64,000 bases of DNA from Rhineura floridana. Its lineage: Eukaryota; Chordata; Lepidosauria; Squamata; Rhineuridae. The notes beneath the pieces are model-generated. The model made no database searches. It was not told the DNA's origin and worked only from the letters and a program-made list of their open reading frames with translations. Made by a program: the position numbers and the translations under genes. Positions 53,068 through 63,574 of the stretch are shown in pieces (the stretch's first letter is position 1; every line of letters begins with the position of its first letter). The stretch covers positions 228,290,943 through 228,354,942 of the forward strand of contig NC_084482.1 of assembly GCF_030035675.1 (NCBI RefSeq), written 5' to 3'.

Positions 53068-55434
53068 CTAGTAGCCATTGATAGCCCTGTCCTCCATGAA
53101 TTTGTCTAATCTTCTTTTAAAGCCATCCAAGCTGGTGGCCATTACTGCATCTTGTGGGAGCAAATTCCATAGTTTAACTATGCGCTGAGTAAAGAAGTAC
53201 TTCCTTTTGTCTGTCCTGAATCTTCCAACATTCAGCTTCTTTGAATGTCCACGAGTTCTAGTATTATGAGAGAGGGAGCAGAACTTTTCTCTATCCACTT
53301 TCTCAATGCCATGCATAATTTTATACACTTCTATCATGTCTCCTCTGACCCGCCTTTTCTCTAAACTAAAAAGCCCCAAATGCTGCAACCTTTCCTCATA
53401 AGGGAGTCGCTCCATCCCCTTGATCATTCTGGTTGCCCTCTTCTGAACCTTTTCCAACTCTAGAATATCCTTTTTGAGATGAGGCGACCAGAACTGTACA
53501 CAGTATTCCAAATGCGGCCGCACCATAGATTTATACAACGGCTTTATGATATCGGCTGTTTTATTTTCAATACCTTTCCTAATTATCGCTAGCATGGAAT
53601 TTGCCTTTTTCACAGCTGCTGCACACTGGGTCGACATTGTCATCGTGCTGTCCACTACAACCCCGAGGTCTCTCTCCTGGTCGGTCACCGCCAGTTCAGA
53701 CCCCATGAGCGTATATGTGAAATTAAGATTTTTTGCTCCAATATGCATAATTTTACACTTGTTTATATTGAATTGCATTTGCCATTTTTCCACCCATTCA
53801 CTCAGTTTGGAGAGGTCTTTTTGGAGCTCTTCGCAATCCCTTTTTGTTTTAACAACCCTGAACAATTTAGTGTCATCAGCAAACTTGGCCACTTCACAGC
53901 TCACTCCTAATTCTAGGTCATTAATGAACAAGTAGAAAAGTACAGGTCCCAATACCGATCCTTGAGGGACTCCACTTTCTACAGCCCTCCATTGGGAGAA
54001 CTGTCCATTTATTCCTACTCTCTGCTTTCTGCTTCTTAACCAATTCCTTATCCACAAGAGGACCTCTCCTGTTATTCCATGACTGGTAAGCTTCCTCAGA
54101 AGCCTTTGGTGAGGTACCTTGTCAAACGCTTTTTGAAAGTCTAAGTACACTATGTCCACTGGATCACCTCTATCTATATGCTTGTTGACACTCTCAAAGA
54201 ATTCTAATAGGTTACTGAGACAGGACTTTCCCTTGCAGAAGCCAGCAATTTCACCTTTGAGTTCTTTGAGAACTCTCGGGTGGATGCCATCCGGGCCCGG
54301 TGATTTGTCAGTTTTTATATTGTCCATTAAGCTTAGAACTTCCTCTCTCGTTACCACTATTTGTCTCAGTTCCTCAGAATCCCTTCCTGCAAATGTTAGT
54401 TCAGGTTCAGGGATCTGCCCTATATCTTCCACTGTGAAGACAGATGCAAAGAATTCATTTAGCTTCTCTGCAATCTCCTTATCGTTCTTTAGTACACCTT
54501 TGACTCCCTTATCATCCAAGGGTCCAATTGTCTCCCTAGATGGTCTCCTGCTTTGAATGTATTTATAGAATTTTTTGTTGTTGGTTTTTATGTTCTTAGC
54601 AATGTGCTCCTCAAATTCTTTTTTAGCATCCCTTATTGTCTTCTTGCATTTCTTTTGCCAGAGTTTGTGTTCTTTTTTATTTTCTTCATTCGGACAAGAC
54701 TTCCATTTTTTGAAGGAAGACTTTTTGCCTCTAAGTGCTTCCTTGACTTTGCTCGTTAACCATGCTGGCAACTTCTTGGCCCTGGCGGTACCTTTTCTGA
54801 TCTGCGGTATGCACTCCAGTTGAGCTTCTAATATAGTGTTATTAAACAACTTCCAAGCATTTTCGAGTGATGTGACCCTCTGGACTTTTTTTTTCAGCTT
54901 CCTTTTTACCAATCCCCTCATTTTTGTGAAGTTTCCTCTTTTGAAGTCAAATGTGACCGTGTTGGATTTTCTTGGCAATTGGCCAGTTACATGTATGTTT
55001 AATTTAATAGGACTGTGGTCACTGCTTCCAATCGGTTCAACAACACTTACATCTCGCACCAGGTCCCGGTCCCCACTGAGGATTAAGTCCAGGGTTGCCG
55101 TCCCTCTGGTCGGTTCCATGACCAACTGATCTAGGGAATAGTCATTTAGAATATCTAGAAACTTTGCTTCTTTGTCATGACTGGAACACATATGCAGCCA
55201 GTCTATGTCCAGGTAGTTGAAGTCACCCACTACTACCACATTTCCTAGTTTGGATGCTTCCTCAATTTCATATCTCATCTCAAGGTCTCCCTGAGCATTT
55301 TGATCAGGGGGACAATAGATCATTCCCAGTATTAAGTCCCTCCTGGGGCATGGTATCACCACCCACAACGATTCTGTGGAGGAGTCTGCCTCTTTTGGGG
55401 TTTCGAGCTTGCTGGATTCAATGCCTTCTTTCAT
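53068..55434 (-). CDS. CR1 ORF2: endonuclease + RT, 788 aa, core partly deleted
   Basis: Endonuclease part: LGMIYCPPDQNAQGDLEMRY, NVVVVGDFNYLDIDWLH, GTATLDLILSGDRDLV and GSSDHSPIKLN. Linker: NKKFYKYIQSRRPSRETIGP. RT part: SPGPDGIHPRVLKELKGEIA joined directly to GFCKGKSCLSNLLEFFESVN, then YLDFQKAFDKVPHQRLLRKL, GVPQGSVLGPVLFYLFINDL and KFADDTKLFRVV (FADD catalytic box), ending LDKFMEDRAINGY. Compared with the copy at 1000-1300, about 76 residues that contain VPEDWK and NYRPVSLTSVPGKLVGSIIK are missing without a frameshift (junction near 54243). An enzyme lacking this fingers segment should be inactive. Confidence 0.9.
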   Translation of the reverse strand: MKEGIESSKLETPKEADSSTESLWVVIPCPRRDLILGMIYCPPDQNAQGDLEMRYEIEEASKLGNVVVVGDFNYLDIDWLHMCSSHDKEAKFLDILNDYSLDQLVMEPTRGTATLDLILSGDRDLVRDVSVVEPIGSSDHSPIKLNIHVTGQLPRKSNTVTFDFKRGNFTKMRGLVKRKLKKKVQRVTSLENAWKLFNNTILEAQLECIPQIRKGTARAKKLPAWLTSKVKEALRGKKSSFKKWKSCPNEENKKEHKLWQKKCKKTIRDAKKEFEEHIAKNIKTNNKKFYKYIQSRRPSRETIGPLDDKGVKGVLKNDKEIAEKLNEFFASVFTVEDIGQIPEPELTFAGRDSEELRQIVVTREEVLSLMDNIKTDKSPGPDGIHPRVLKELKGEIAGFCKGKSCLSNLLEFFESVNKHIDRGDPVDIVYLDFQKAFDKVPHQRLLRKLTSHGITGEVLLWIRNWLRSRKQRVGINGQFSQWRAVESGVPQGSVLGPVLFYLFINDLELGVSCEVAKFADDTKLFRVVKTKRDCEELQKDLSKLSEWVEKWQMQFNINKCKIMHIGAKNLNFTYTLMGSELAVTDQERDLGVVVDSTMTMSTQCAAAVKKANSMLAIIRKGIENKTADIIKPLYKSMVRPHLEYCVQFWSPHLKKDILELEKVQKRATRMIKGMERLPYEERLQHLGLFSLEKRRVRGDMIEVYKIMHGIEKVDREKFCSLSHNTRTRGHSKKLNVGRFRTDKRKYFFTQRIVKLWNLLPQDAVMATSLDGFKRRLDKFMEDRAINGY

Positions 55435-55850
55435 GTATAGAGCGACTCCGCCACCAATACGTCCTTCTCTGTCCTTCCGATATAGTTTATATCCAGGGAT
55501 AACCGTATCCCACTGGTTTTCTCCATTCCACTAGGTCTCCGTTATGCTCAGTATATCAATGCTCTCCTCTAAGACCAAGCACTCCAGTTCTCCCATCTTG
55601 GTTCGGAGGCTCCTAGCATTAGCGTACAGGCACTTGTAAGCAGTGTCTCTCTTCAAGTGTCTTTGGCACTTGTGGTTTGGCCTGTGGTAATTTTGCTCTT
55701 CTGAATTTATATCCTGTGCCCCTGCTCTCACAATGCCTACTTCTAGGCCTACCCCTTTTAAAATTTCATCATGTCTTTGTTTTTTATCCCAGGGGGGAGT
55801 TTTATTCTGAACCGGACCTTTCTCAGCTCCTGTCGGGTTTCCCCCCTCAG

Positions 55851-56567
55851 TCAGTTTAAAAGCTGCTTTGCCACCTTTTTAATTTTAAGTGCCAGCAGTC
55901 TGGTTCCATTCTGGTTCAAGTGGAGCCCGTCCCTTTTGTACAGGCCCGGCTTGTCCCAAAATGTTCCCCAGTGCCTAACAAATCCAAACCTTTCCACCTG
56001 ACACCATTGTCTCATCCACGCATTGAGACTGCGAAGCTGGGCCTGTCTGGCTGGTCCTGCGCGCGGAACCGGTAGCATTTCAGCGAAAGCCACCTTGGAG
56101 GTCCTGGCTTTCAGCATCCTACCTAGCAACCTAAATTTTGCTTCCAGGACCTCACGGCTGCATTTCCCCATGTCGTTGGTGCCAACGTGCACCACGACCA
56201 CTGACTCCTCCCCAGCACTGTCTACCAAACTATCTAAACGACGGGCGATATCCGCAACCTTCGCACCAGGCAGGCAAAACACCTTGCGGTCTACACGCCC
56301 GTCACACACCCCACTGTCTATGTTCCTAATGATCGAATCACCCACTACAAGGATCCCTCCACCCCCTGGAGATATATCCTCGGCATGAGAGGATAGCTGC
56401 TCATCCCCCAAGGAATGGGTCCCTTCTAAGGGATCGTTTCCCTCTTCCTCAGCTGGATGCTCTCCTTTCCCGAGACCATCGTTGTCCATGATAGCAGGAG
56501 AGCTATCATCGTTGGAGTGGGACAGAGCTATAACAACCCTGAAGGCCTCCTCCTCCACACTTGGCAC
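55851..56567 (-). CDS. CR1 ORF1: SGNH-type esterase
   Basis: The 238-aa open frame carries the blocks of the lipase/acetylhydrolase fold known in CR1 and related ORF1 proteins: ILVVGDSIIRNID (GDS with the nucleophile serine), VVVHVGTNDMGK (GTND) and RDGLHLNQNGTRLL (D-x-L-H, catalytic Asp and His). The N-terminal part is acidic and variable. A further upstream ATG near 56633 (QKLKYCKCSKVA) is probably the original start, separated by a frame change. The role of the esterase in CR1 movement is not settled. Confidence 0.88.
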   Translation of the reverse strand: MPSVEEEAFRVVIALSHSNDDSSPAIMDNDGLGKGEHPAEEEGNDPLEGTHSLGDEQLSSHAEDISPGGGGILVVGDSIIRNIDSGVCDGRVDRKVFCLPGAKVADIARRLDSLVDSAGEESVVVVHVGTNDMGKCSREVLEAKFRLLGRMLKARTSKVAFAEMLPVPRAGPARQAQLRSLNAWMRQWCQVERFGFVRHWGTFWDKPGLYKRDGLHLNQNGTRLLALKIKKVAKQLLN

Positions 56568-56760
56568 ACAAAGTGGCCTCCACCACCCTCCCTAGCTACT
56601 TTGCTGCATTTGCAGTATTTTAACTTTTGCATATCAGTTTGCTTGAGTGAGTGTCCCTTAGTTGGTGGCAGGGCAGGGTCTGGGATGTGGTTAAGTGAGA
56701 GAGATTATGCTGGCTGGCTGAGTAGGGGGCGCGCACGTGCAAAGATCTGAGTAGTGGCCT

Positions 56761-56889
56761 CTGCCTCCCTCACCACCACCCTTACCAGTGGAGAGACCAC
56801 CATTGCTACCTTATGAATAAAAAGAATTATTCTACTACCTCTGGATGTGTGTTTTTGTTTTTAATGTTGTTTTAGGCTACTTAAGATGT
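56761..56889. other. Unassigned spacer
   Basis: A short stretch between the CR1 5' end and a MITE. No motif recognised. Confidence 0.4.
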
Positions 56890-57084
56890 GCAGCAGCCAA
56901 GGCCAGCACCTTGTAGGCATTTTTTAAAGTAACTGAAAAGTAATTGTAGTGATTGGTTTGGAGGAAAAGTAAAGCAATCAGTTACTTTCAGAGCAATTGC
57001 AATTGTAATGGTAATTACTACTTTTTTTGGGCCATGTAACTGTAACTGTAATTTATTACTTTTTAAAAGTAATCTTCCAAGCTC
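56890..57084 (-). mobile_element. hAT-like MITE (AAAGTAACTG family)
   Basis: Repeated AAAGTAACTG, AAAGTAATTG and GTAACTGTAACTGTAATT motifs end in AAAAGTAATCTTCCAAGCTCTG; on the minus strand it starts CAGAGCTTGGAAGATTAC. This is a common vertebrate non-autonomous repeat. The left end is not sharp. Confidence 0.5.
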
Positions 57085-57376
57085 TGTCTAGCTTTAATAA
57101 TACTTCCTACCAGTTTTCCAGGGACAGAAGTTAAGCTAACTGGCCTGTAATTTCCGGGATCCGGCACGGAGGAGGACCTGAGGGACAAGTTACATATTTT
57201 AGTTATCATATCAGCAATTTCACATTTAAGTTCGTTGAGAACTCTTGGGTGGATGCCATCCGGGCCTGGTGATTTGTCAGTTTTTATATTGTCCATTAAG
57301 CCTAGAACTTCCTCTCTCGTTACCACTATTTGTCTCAGTTCCTCAGAATCCCTTCCTGCAAATGTTAGTTCAGGTT
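57085..57376 (-). mobile_element. CR1 LINE fragment (linker to RT start)
   Basis: Encodes on the minus strand VVTREEVLGLMDNIKTDKSP, VLNELKCEIADMITKICNLS and NYRPVSLTSVPGKLVGSIIK. This includes the segment missing from the CR1 at 52856. About 30 bp around VPEDWK are deleted here. It joins segment 57376-59229 at a TTCAGG microhomology. Confidence 0.88.
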
Positions 57377-57593
57377 CAGGCCCTGTGGAGATGCTGGACT
57401 AGATAGGCCTTTGGTTTGATCAAGTTCATCTCATGCTATAAAGAGGAAGGTTGGCCGTCAGATTGAAGTTCCCCTTCCGTTCACTGAGAGATTCCTCAAA
57501 TTAAAATATCTGGCTTGGCTTCCAGATCTCGACAGTCTGAAGGAAACCCAGCTAGTTTTGTAGCCGAAAGTAACTTGTGTGTTTCCTTGAAAG

Positions 57594-57683
57594 AGCTAGG
57601 CCTCATTTCCTGTTGGGAAGGAGGAGGAGAAGAAGATCCACTTGTCCAGGGTCTCAAAGAAGAGGAGGCGGAGACATCAGCAG
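57594..57683 (+). CDS. KRAB B-box exon (ELGLIS type)
   Basis: An exon of 90 nt, phase 1-1, acceptor TTTCCTTGAAAG and donor GTAGTG. Reads L-G-L-I-S-C-W-E-G-G-G-E-E-D-P and ends EEEAETSAG. Paralogue of the 87-nt exon at 4595, with one extra glycine codon. Open throughout. Confidence 0.62.
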
Positions 57684-58613
57684 GTAGTGTTGTGGGGCCC
57701 TTTGTGGAACTGAAGATTCCCCACCCACCCCTCTTGTTCCTGAATAATGTCATCCAGGGCAGACTGGCTACAAGTTTTTCTCATGGGTTTTCCCTCTCCA
57801 TTCCTCTGCCACCTTAAAATCTCACAACATCTCGTTTCTCGGAGTTTCTCTTCATCCACAGACCTTTGGTTGCGAAGGATGAAATGGTCCCATCCCTCCC
57901 AGGATGCTGGGCTAGACTGTGGACTATTGATCTTAAGAAGAGGCACAGTGGTAAATTTTGGAACGCAGGAGCCCCAAACATTCAAACCTAAAGCTTCTGT
58001 CCCAAACATTTATATCTGGCACTTAATTTCCAAGTTAAAGACTATTAAAATTTGAATAGGTAATAGTTGCAGCAGCACTGGATTCTTCTTCCCATTCTCT
58101 GTGGTGTGTGTTGTTTGGGTTACTCGCTTTCGTTGTCAGGGACTATTTGTACCACAGACTCCTTTTTCTGGTTGTGGATCGTGCAGACTACTTGATGGCT
58201 GGTCCTTCCTTTAAGAAAGGGGGCAGACAGTCGAAGAGGGCTTCTTCATTCCTCCTTCTCCAGCTCTTGGATTTTATTTCCTTGAAGTGCAAAGTAAAAG
58301 CGAGGCCATGCATGCTCTGCAAGAGGGTCCCCGTCTCGCATTCATGCAGCTGAGATCTTGCAAGGCTGCACCTGCCTGAAGCCAAATTCAGCATTAGTTG
58401 TAAAAATGAGCCCCTCTGAACAAAAGTGGGTCTTGCTTCTCATTAAGCCCTGCATCAAATGGAGCTAGAAGCTCATCAGCACAGATATTATCTGGCAAAG
58501 CCACACAGCTCAGGTTTTGCACAGGTTTTTATATGAACCCTTTTTAAACCCAAGACACATTCTACAGCATATTTATTGGTTTATTTTAAAATTTATACCT
58601 CACTTTTCGAGGA

Positions 58614-58714
58614 AGGCAACGGTAAACCACCTCTGAATACCGCTTACCAGGGAAACCCTATTCATAGGGTCGCCATAAGTCGGGATCGACTTGAAGGCAG
58701 TCCATTGCCATTTT
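58614..58714 (+). mobile_element. 5'-truncated tRNA-type SINE with target duplication
   Basis: The duplicate of the SINE at 5613, flanked by CTTTTCGAGGA (58603-58613) and CTTTTTGAGGA (58715-58725). Present in both duplicated segments, so it predates their separation. Confidence 0.8.
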
Positions 58715-59110
58715 CTTTTTGAGGAACTTCTTCCACACAGCAGCTTACCATTTCCAATAAAAGCCAAACTTCACTGGAAAAATAATATATATGTATAAAA
58801 AACAGAATATAAGACCTAATAAGGATCATAAAAACAGTAATTCAGAATTCTTCGGGGGGGACAAAAAGCTTTCAACAAACTTGGAAAGCGTAACAACGTC
58901 TGGGCTTGTTTCACTTCAGAGGGAAGAGAACTCCACAGAACTGGCTCCACAGCGCTGAAAGCATGTGGCCCGAGTTGCGTGCTGTTGGCAAGGCTTCACC
59001 CCTTTGCTCTCGTTCAAAATGTTTTGAGCGTTCAGATTTGATTTGGAACTCCCAAATCCTTTCTGGTCAAAAGTAACTAATCTTGCCTGATTTCCTTTTT
59101 TTTTTTAAAG

Positions 59111-59191
59111 AACCAGACCTCATTTCCTGTTGGGAAGAAGGAGAAGATCCAGTGATGCAGGAACACAAAGAAGAGGAGGAGACCTCAGCAG
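59111..59191 (+). CDS. KRAB B-box exon (EPDLIS type)
   Basis: An exon of 81 nt, phase 1-1, acceptor preceded by a long T tract, donor GTAGAT. Reads P-D-L-I-S-C-W-E-E-G-E-D-P-V-M-Q and ends KEEEETSAG. Twin of the exon at 6403. The finger exon it would need must lie beyond the Gypsy fossil, outside the window. Confidence 0.65.
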
Positions 59192-59229
59192 GTAGATTTA
59201 CTTATTTATTATTTAATTTATATCCCGCC

Positions 59230-60325
59230 TGTCATGACCCCCAGTCCCTCAAGGTACTGGGTTCATGCATCAGACTCAGACCCCCCACCCTTAGGGAAAT
59301 GAGACTGGAACCAAAAAGCTATTACTTCACCCTTGCCAAAGTTGTGTACGCTCACAACAACCCTGCAAGGTAGAAGGTAGGCTGCCACCACCTCTGTATA
59401 CTGGTCCACTCAGAGCCAGGGGATCTCTGAGCCCAGAAGATATGTAAAACCAAGGTCCTAAAAGGCAAGAGTCACAGTTACACTCCTTGCCAGGCACCTC
59501 TGGTTTAACACTTAAAATCCAAGCCTTTAACTTCTTAACCTTCTTTGGTAGTTAGTGACTGAGATTGGTCAAGTTACTGAATCCAGAACCACCCCTTCTC
59601 TCAATTGAACACACCAGGTTAAATAGAAATAGCTTTATTAAGATATATAAGTGCACTTAACATATAGCAGCAAGTAATCCTTTAAGACCATTCACCCAAC
59701 AGGGGTTTAGGTTCTTACAAGAGAATTCATACACACAACAAGAAAATAACAAACTAACTCACCTAACTACTTACACACGAGGTAGTTGGTTGCGTGGCAC
59801 CTCTCCTAAGAGAGATGGATGTTCAACATAAAGCAATGGAACCAGACATAGGTTGCCTTCCCATAAGCAACCCCTGGAACCATAAGGGAGAAAGGTTTGG
59901 AACTCTGGTGCCAGTCAGCATAGGCAGAGAACAGAGAACAAAGGCTATGGGTCTCTAGCCCTATACTTAAGGGAAAAGGATCCTAACGGTCCAAGATTAA
60001 TTGACCAATCAGGAATTGGCTGATGTAACTTTCTTCTCGATGTTTCTCACATTTTCGCGCCTTCAGGCCCCCCTCCCAACTGTGTTTTCCAACTGTACAG
60101 GCCAAGGATGACCTTGGTACCAGGCACTTGCTAATCAGCAAAGATAAACAGGTGCAGCTTGTTAAGGCTTCTTCTAACCGTCTTCAGCTGGGAAGTGAAA
60201 CTCAGAATTGTAAATTGGCAAAGGCTTGTCTTTTCTAACTGTAACCGTCTCCCAGAGTCCCTTACTGGAGCCAAAGTATTGCCATTAGATTTTTAATAAT
60301 TCATGACCATTACAGGTTCATGACA
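59230..60325 (-). mobile_element. 3' LTR of the Gypsy fossil
   Basis: Starts TGTCATGAC and ends GGTTCATGACA, an 8-base inverted end TGTCATGA/TCATGACA. It is inserted in the duplicated segment at TATATCCCGCC. The matching 5' LTR is not in the window, so age cannot be read from LTR divergence. Confidence 0.85.
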
Positions 60326-63300
60326 CGCCCCTTTTCGGGAAGATGATGTCAGAACTCTGGATAGTTCTGCGTCATCGCCACAGCAACCAGGGATAAGGGA
60401 ACAAACAAAAATTCCATCAATATATCGACATTGCACTATATACAACATAAAAAAAAAGAAAAAGTTAATACATTTTAAGCAAGTGAGCTACTTCTTGACT
60501 TATGCCTTCTAGATATATTCAAAAAATCCAACAAAGTTACAAAATAACAGCAAGAAAATTAAGGGACCCCTAAAACACCCGAGAAAAGAAAACTTTATTA
60601 AAAAAAATAAAGAAATAGAATAAAAAATGGGGTAATCGAAAAGCTGGTCCAGGTTCAAAAAGGTCATAAGCCATAAAATCCTATAAAAGTCCATAAAATA
60701 TGTTAAAAGCGTAAAAGAGTAAAAGAAGGTCTAAAACAGTCCTGAGGTCATCAGAGCCGGGAAATCAGTCAGTAAAATAGGCATGAATCAAATATCAGTC
60801 AACTGGAACAGATAAGCAAGATAGAGCATCAGCTACTACATTATCGCGCCCTTTTATGAACTGGATTGAAATATCAAAATCTTGAAGGGCCAGACTCCAA
60901 TGTAACAATTTTTGGTTGGAGTTTTTCATCCTGTTCAACCAACACAAAGGGGAATGGTCTGTCTGCAATTGAAAATGAGATCTCCATAGGTACGGGCGTA
61001 ACTTGTCAAGAGCCCAAACCAAAGCAAGACACTCCTTTTCAATGGTAGCCAAATTGCGCTCTCTTGGAATCAATTTCTTACTAATGTATGCAATAGGGTG
61101 CAAATCTCCAGCAGCATCTTCCTGGAGCAAGGCAGCTCCAAGCCCAAAGTTAGAGGCATCCGTCTGAACTACAAAAGGGCTTGAAAAATCAGGGGCTTTC
61201 AAAACAGGGTAGTTTACCAACATAGTCTTTAAAGCATCAAAAGCACTTTGACATTTATCAGTCCAAATGACACGCATTGGCATAGTCTTTTTGCACAATT
61301 CAGTTAGGGGGGTAGCAACACTGCTAAAATGTGGGGCGAATTTTCTGTAGTAGCCGGCTAACCCCAAAAAAGACTGAACCTGTTTCTTAGTCCTAGGGAC
61401 AGGCCAATTTTGAATAGCCTCGATCTTAGCTTCCAGGGGTTTTACACGATCCTGCCCCACCCTGTGGCCAAGATACACAACTTCCCCCAACCCAAATTGA
61501 CATTTCTGCGCTTTGATGGTTAGTCCAGCGGCCTGCAGTCTCTGTAAAACAATTCTCAAGTGATTCAAATGCGACTTCCAGTCAGGGCTAAAAATGGCTA
61601 TATCGTCCAGATACGCGCAAGAAAATTTGCCTAGGCCATTAATCACAGAATTAATAAGCCTCATGAACGTTGCTGGAGCGTTTCGAAGTCCGAATGGGAG
61701 AACCTTGAACTGGAACAAGCCCATATGCGTGACAAAAGCAGATTTCACAGCAGCGTCCCCATCTAGAGGCACTTGCCAATATCCCTTGGTTAAATCCAGT
61801 GTAGTGATGTATTTTGCTGCTCCCAGCCTTTCTATTAAATGGTCCATCCTAGGCGAAGGATACGGATCCACTTGGGAAATCTGGTTCAGCTTCCTGTAAT
61901 CCACACAGAAACGCACTTCATTAGCTTCTCGTTTAGCCACTAGCACAATAGGGGAGGACCAGGGACTGGTAGAGGGTTCAATAACTCCCATTTCCAACAT
62001 AGCTTGGACTTCCCTCTCTACTACTTCTGCATTCCGCCCTGTAACTCGATACGGAGAAGCTTGCATAGGGGGATGATTCCCGGTGTTAATAGAATGAATA
62101 GCCAAACCAGTTCTTCCAGGCTTACTGGAAAACATAGGTTTAAAGTCAGTCAGGATTTGGACTAATTGATTTCGTTGCTCCTGAGTCAAACCTTCGCGTA
62201 GGGTAATTTCAGTTATCCCCCCTGCTTGTTGGCTCTCTGTAACCAAATCCAAAGAATCCTCTGCAAATTCACACACCTTAGCACAAGCCATAATTAAATG
62301 TCCATTAAGAGAATCAGATTTCTCAGCTTGTAACAAAACAGCCGAGTTGGCTTCCGTTTTGCTTTTACAACTTTGGAGGCTTCCCTCCTTTAATAGAGCT
62401 GTCTTTATTCCTTGAGAGCCAACAGGTGGCACTTTGCATTCCATCAGCCCCCCTCCTCTGGGCTGCAAAGGCGAACTTCTTTCCTGTGGCTCAGGCAAGC
62501 GCACGGCCCACTCCTTCGAAGCCTTGGCTTCTCTCCCACTACATTTCAAGGTGTCTAACAAAACTTGAGACCTAGCCAGAGCATCCCTCTCCGCCCTACG
62601 TTCAGTCTCTTTATGGTGCAGGAAAAGCAGGTCTGCTCCTATCAAAACGTCCCATAAACTGTTGGTTGAATGAACTAGAACTCTATGGCGCCCAGTCCAA
62701 TTCTTGTACGAAAGCACCAGCTCAGCTACACGAGCTTGCACTGTCCTGGGTCCATACGCCGTGACAGTCACTTGTAAGTCTGGGACATATTGCTCTGGCT
62801 TAACTAGGTGTTCAGCAATACTGGTAATCTCAGCACCCGAATCTACCCTTCCCATGACCTGAACACAATTGACATATATGGGTTCTGAAAACTGCGTTTG
62901 AACCCATTCCTTACATTCCGATGAAAGAGGTTCTGGATAGTTTCTCCCTGGCAGCAAGCTATCCTTTTCTTCTCCCTCTCTGCCCCCGGGTATATTTTGT
63001 ACAACACTCACCGACAGGGCTTTGACTACCGGTCCACGAGAAGTTTCAGGACGGTCTTGTGAATTTGGGGCAGAAAATACAAAATCCGATTCTGCTCCTT
63101 CATTCTCCTCTGCTGACGACCAAGAAGAAAGTTCAGGGGGTTCCGCTCCAGGTGACGCTAAGTCTCTTACACGCACAACTGGAGCAACCCTTGGATTCTT
63201 CCTCCCAGCAGGATTGGGCTTAGGCAAGGTTTCAGAACAGGAATTAGCCTTATGGCCGATTTTTCCACATTTAAAGCAAGTTATTTCTACAAGGGGCTTC

Positions 63301-63574
63301 TTTTATAATGCAGCCTCTGTCAGGGCGGAAGGTACTTTGGAGTAGCCGTGCCCTCCCTTCACTTCCCTCGGCGGTTGCCATGGTTTCTGCATACCTGAAA
63401 TCTCTCGCCCCGGCGGTTTCTCAGGTTTCCGAAACAGAGTAAACTTTTCTCCAGCTCTGTTTTTAAACATACGATCTGCTAGCATGCCTGCTTCAGCCAG
63501 CGAACGGGGCTGCTGGTCTCTAACCAGAGCCATCAGGTCTCGAGGGAGACGTCTGTAAAACAGTTCTTTAGCAA
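59230..63574 (-). mobile_element. Ty3/Gypsy LTR retrotransposon fossil (3' LTR, pol, part of gag)
   Basis: Minus-strand element. At the left is an LTR (59230-60325) preceded on the coding strand by a polypurine tract (AAAAGGGGCG). The pol region at about 60795-63227 shows an aspartic protease motif (VDSGAEITSI), reverse transcriptase (CVDYRKLNQI, YLDDIAIFS) and RNase H (TDASNFGLGAALL, TDHSPL). To the right lie a zinc-knuckle region and part of gag (63303-63574; RDLMALVRDQQPRSLAEAG, similar in type to the SCAN-like gag of Gmr1-type elements). No other pol domain is recognised by eye. Broken with few breaks; its 5' side is cut by a CR1. Confidence 0.85.

Larger units (their letters stand above)
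52856..56760 (-). mobile_element. CR1 LINE, nearly full length, both ORFs
   Basis: Minus-strand copy with the tail repeats at 52856-52880 and 3' UTR. The ORF2 region is at 53068-55731, ORF1 at 55851 to about 56633, and a GC-rich 5' UTR extends to about 56760. Only three defects stand out: an in-frame internal deletion in the reverse transcriptase, one TAG in the endonuclease N-terminus at about 55531 (where other copies have Trp, as in ITETWW), and a frame change near the ORF1 start. It is the most complete LINE in the window and lies in an intron of the KRAB block. Confidence 0.93.
57376..59229 (+). repeat. Segmental duplication, copy B (pair at 4378-6520)
   Basis: Matches 4378-5899 and 6194-6520 in the same orientation. 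It lacks the CR1 present at 5900-6193 and is cut at 59229 by the LTR of a Gypsy fossil, in the sequence TTTATATCCCGCC that continues unbroken at 6520. Confidence 0.85.
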
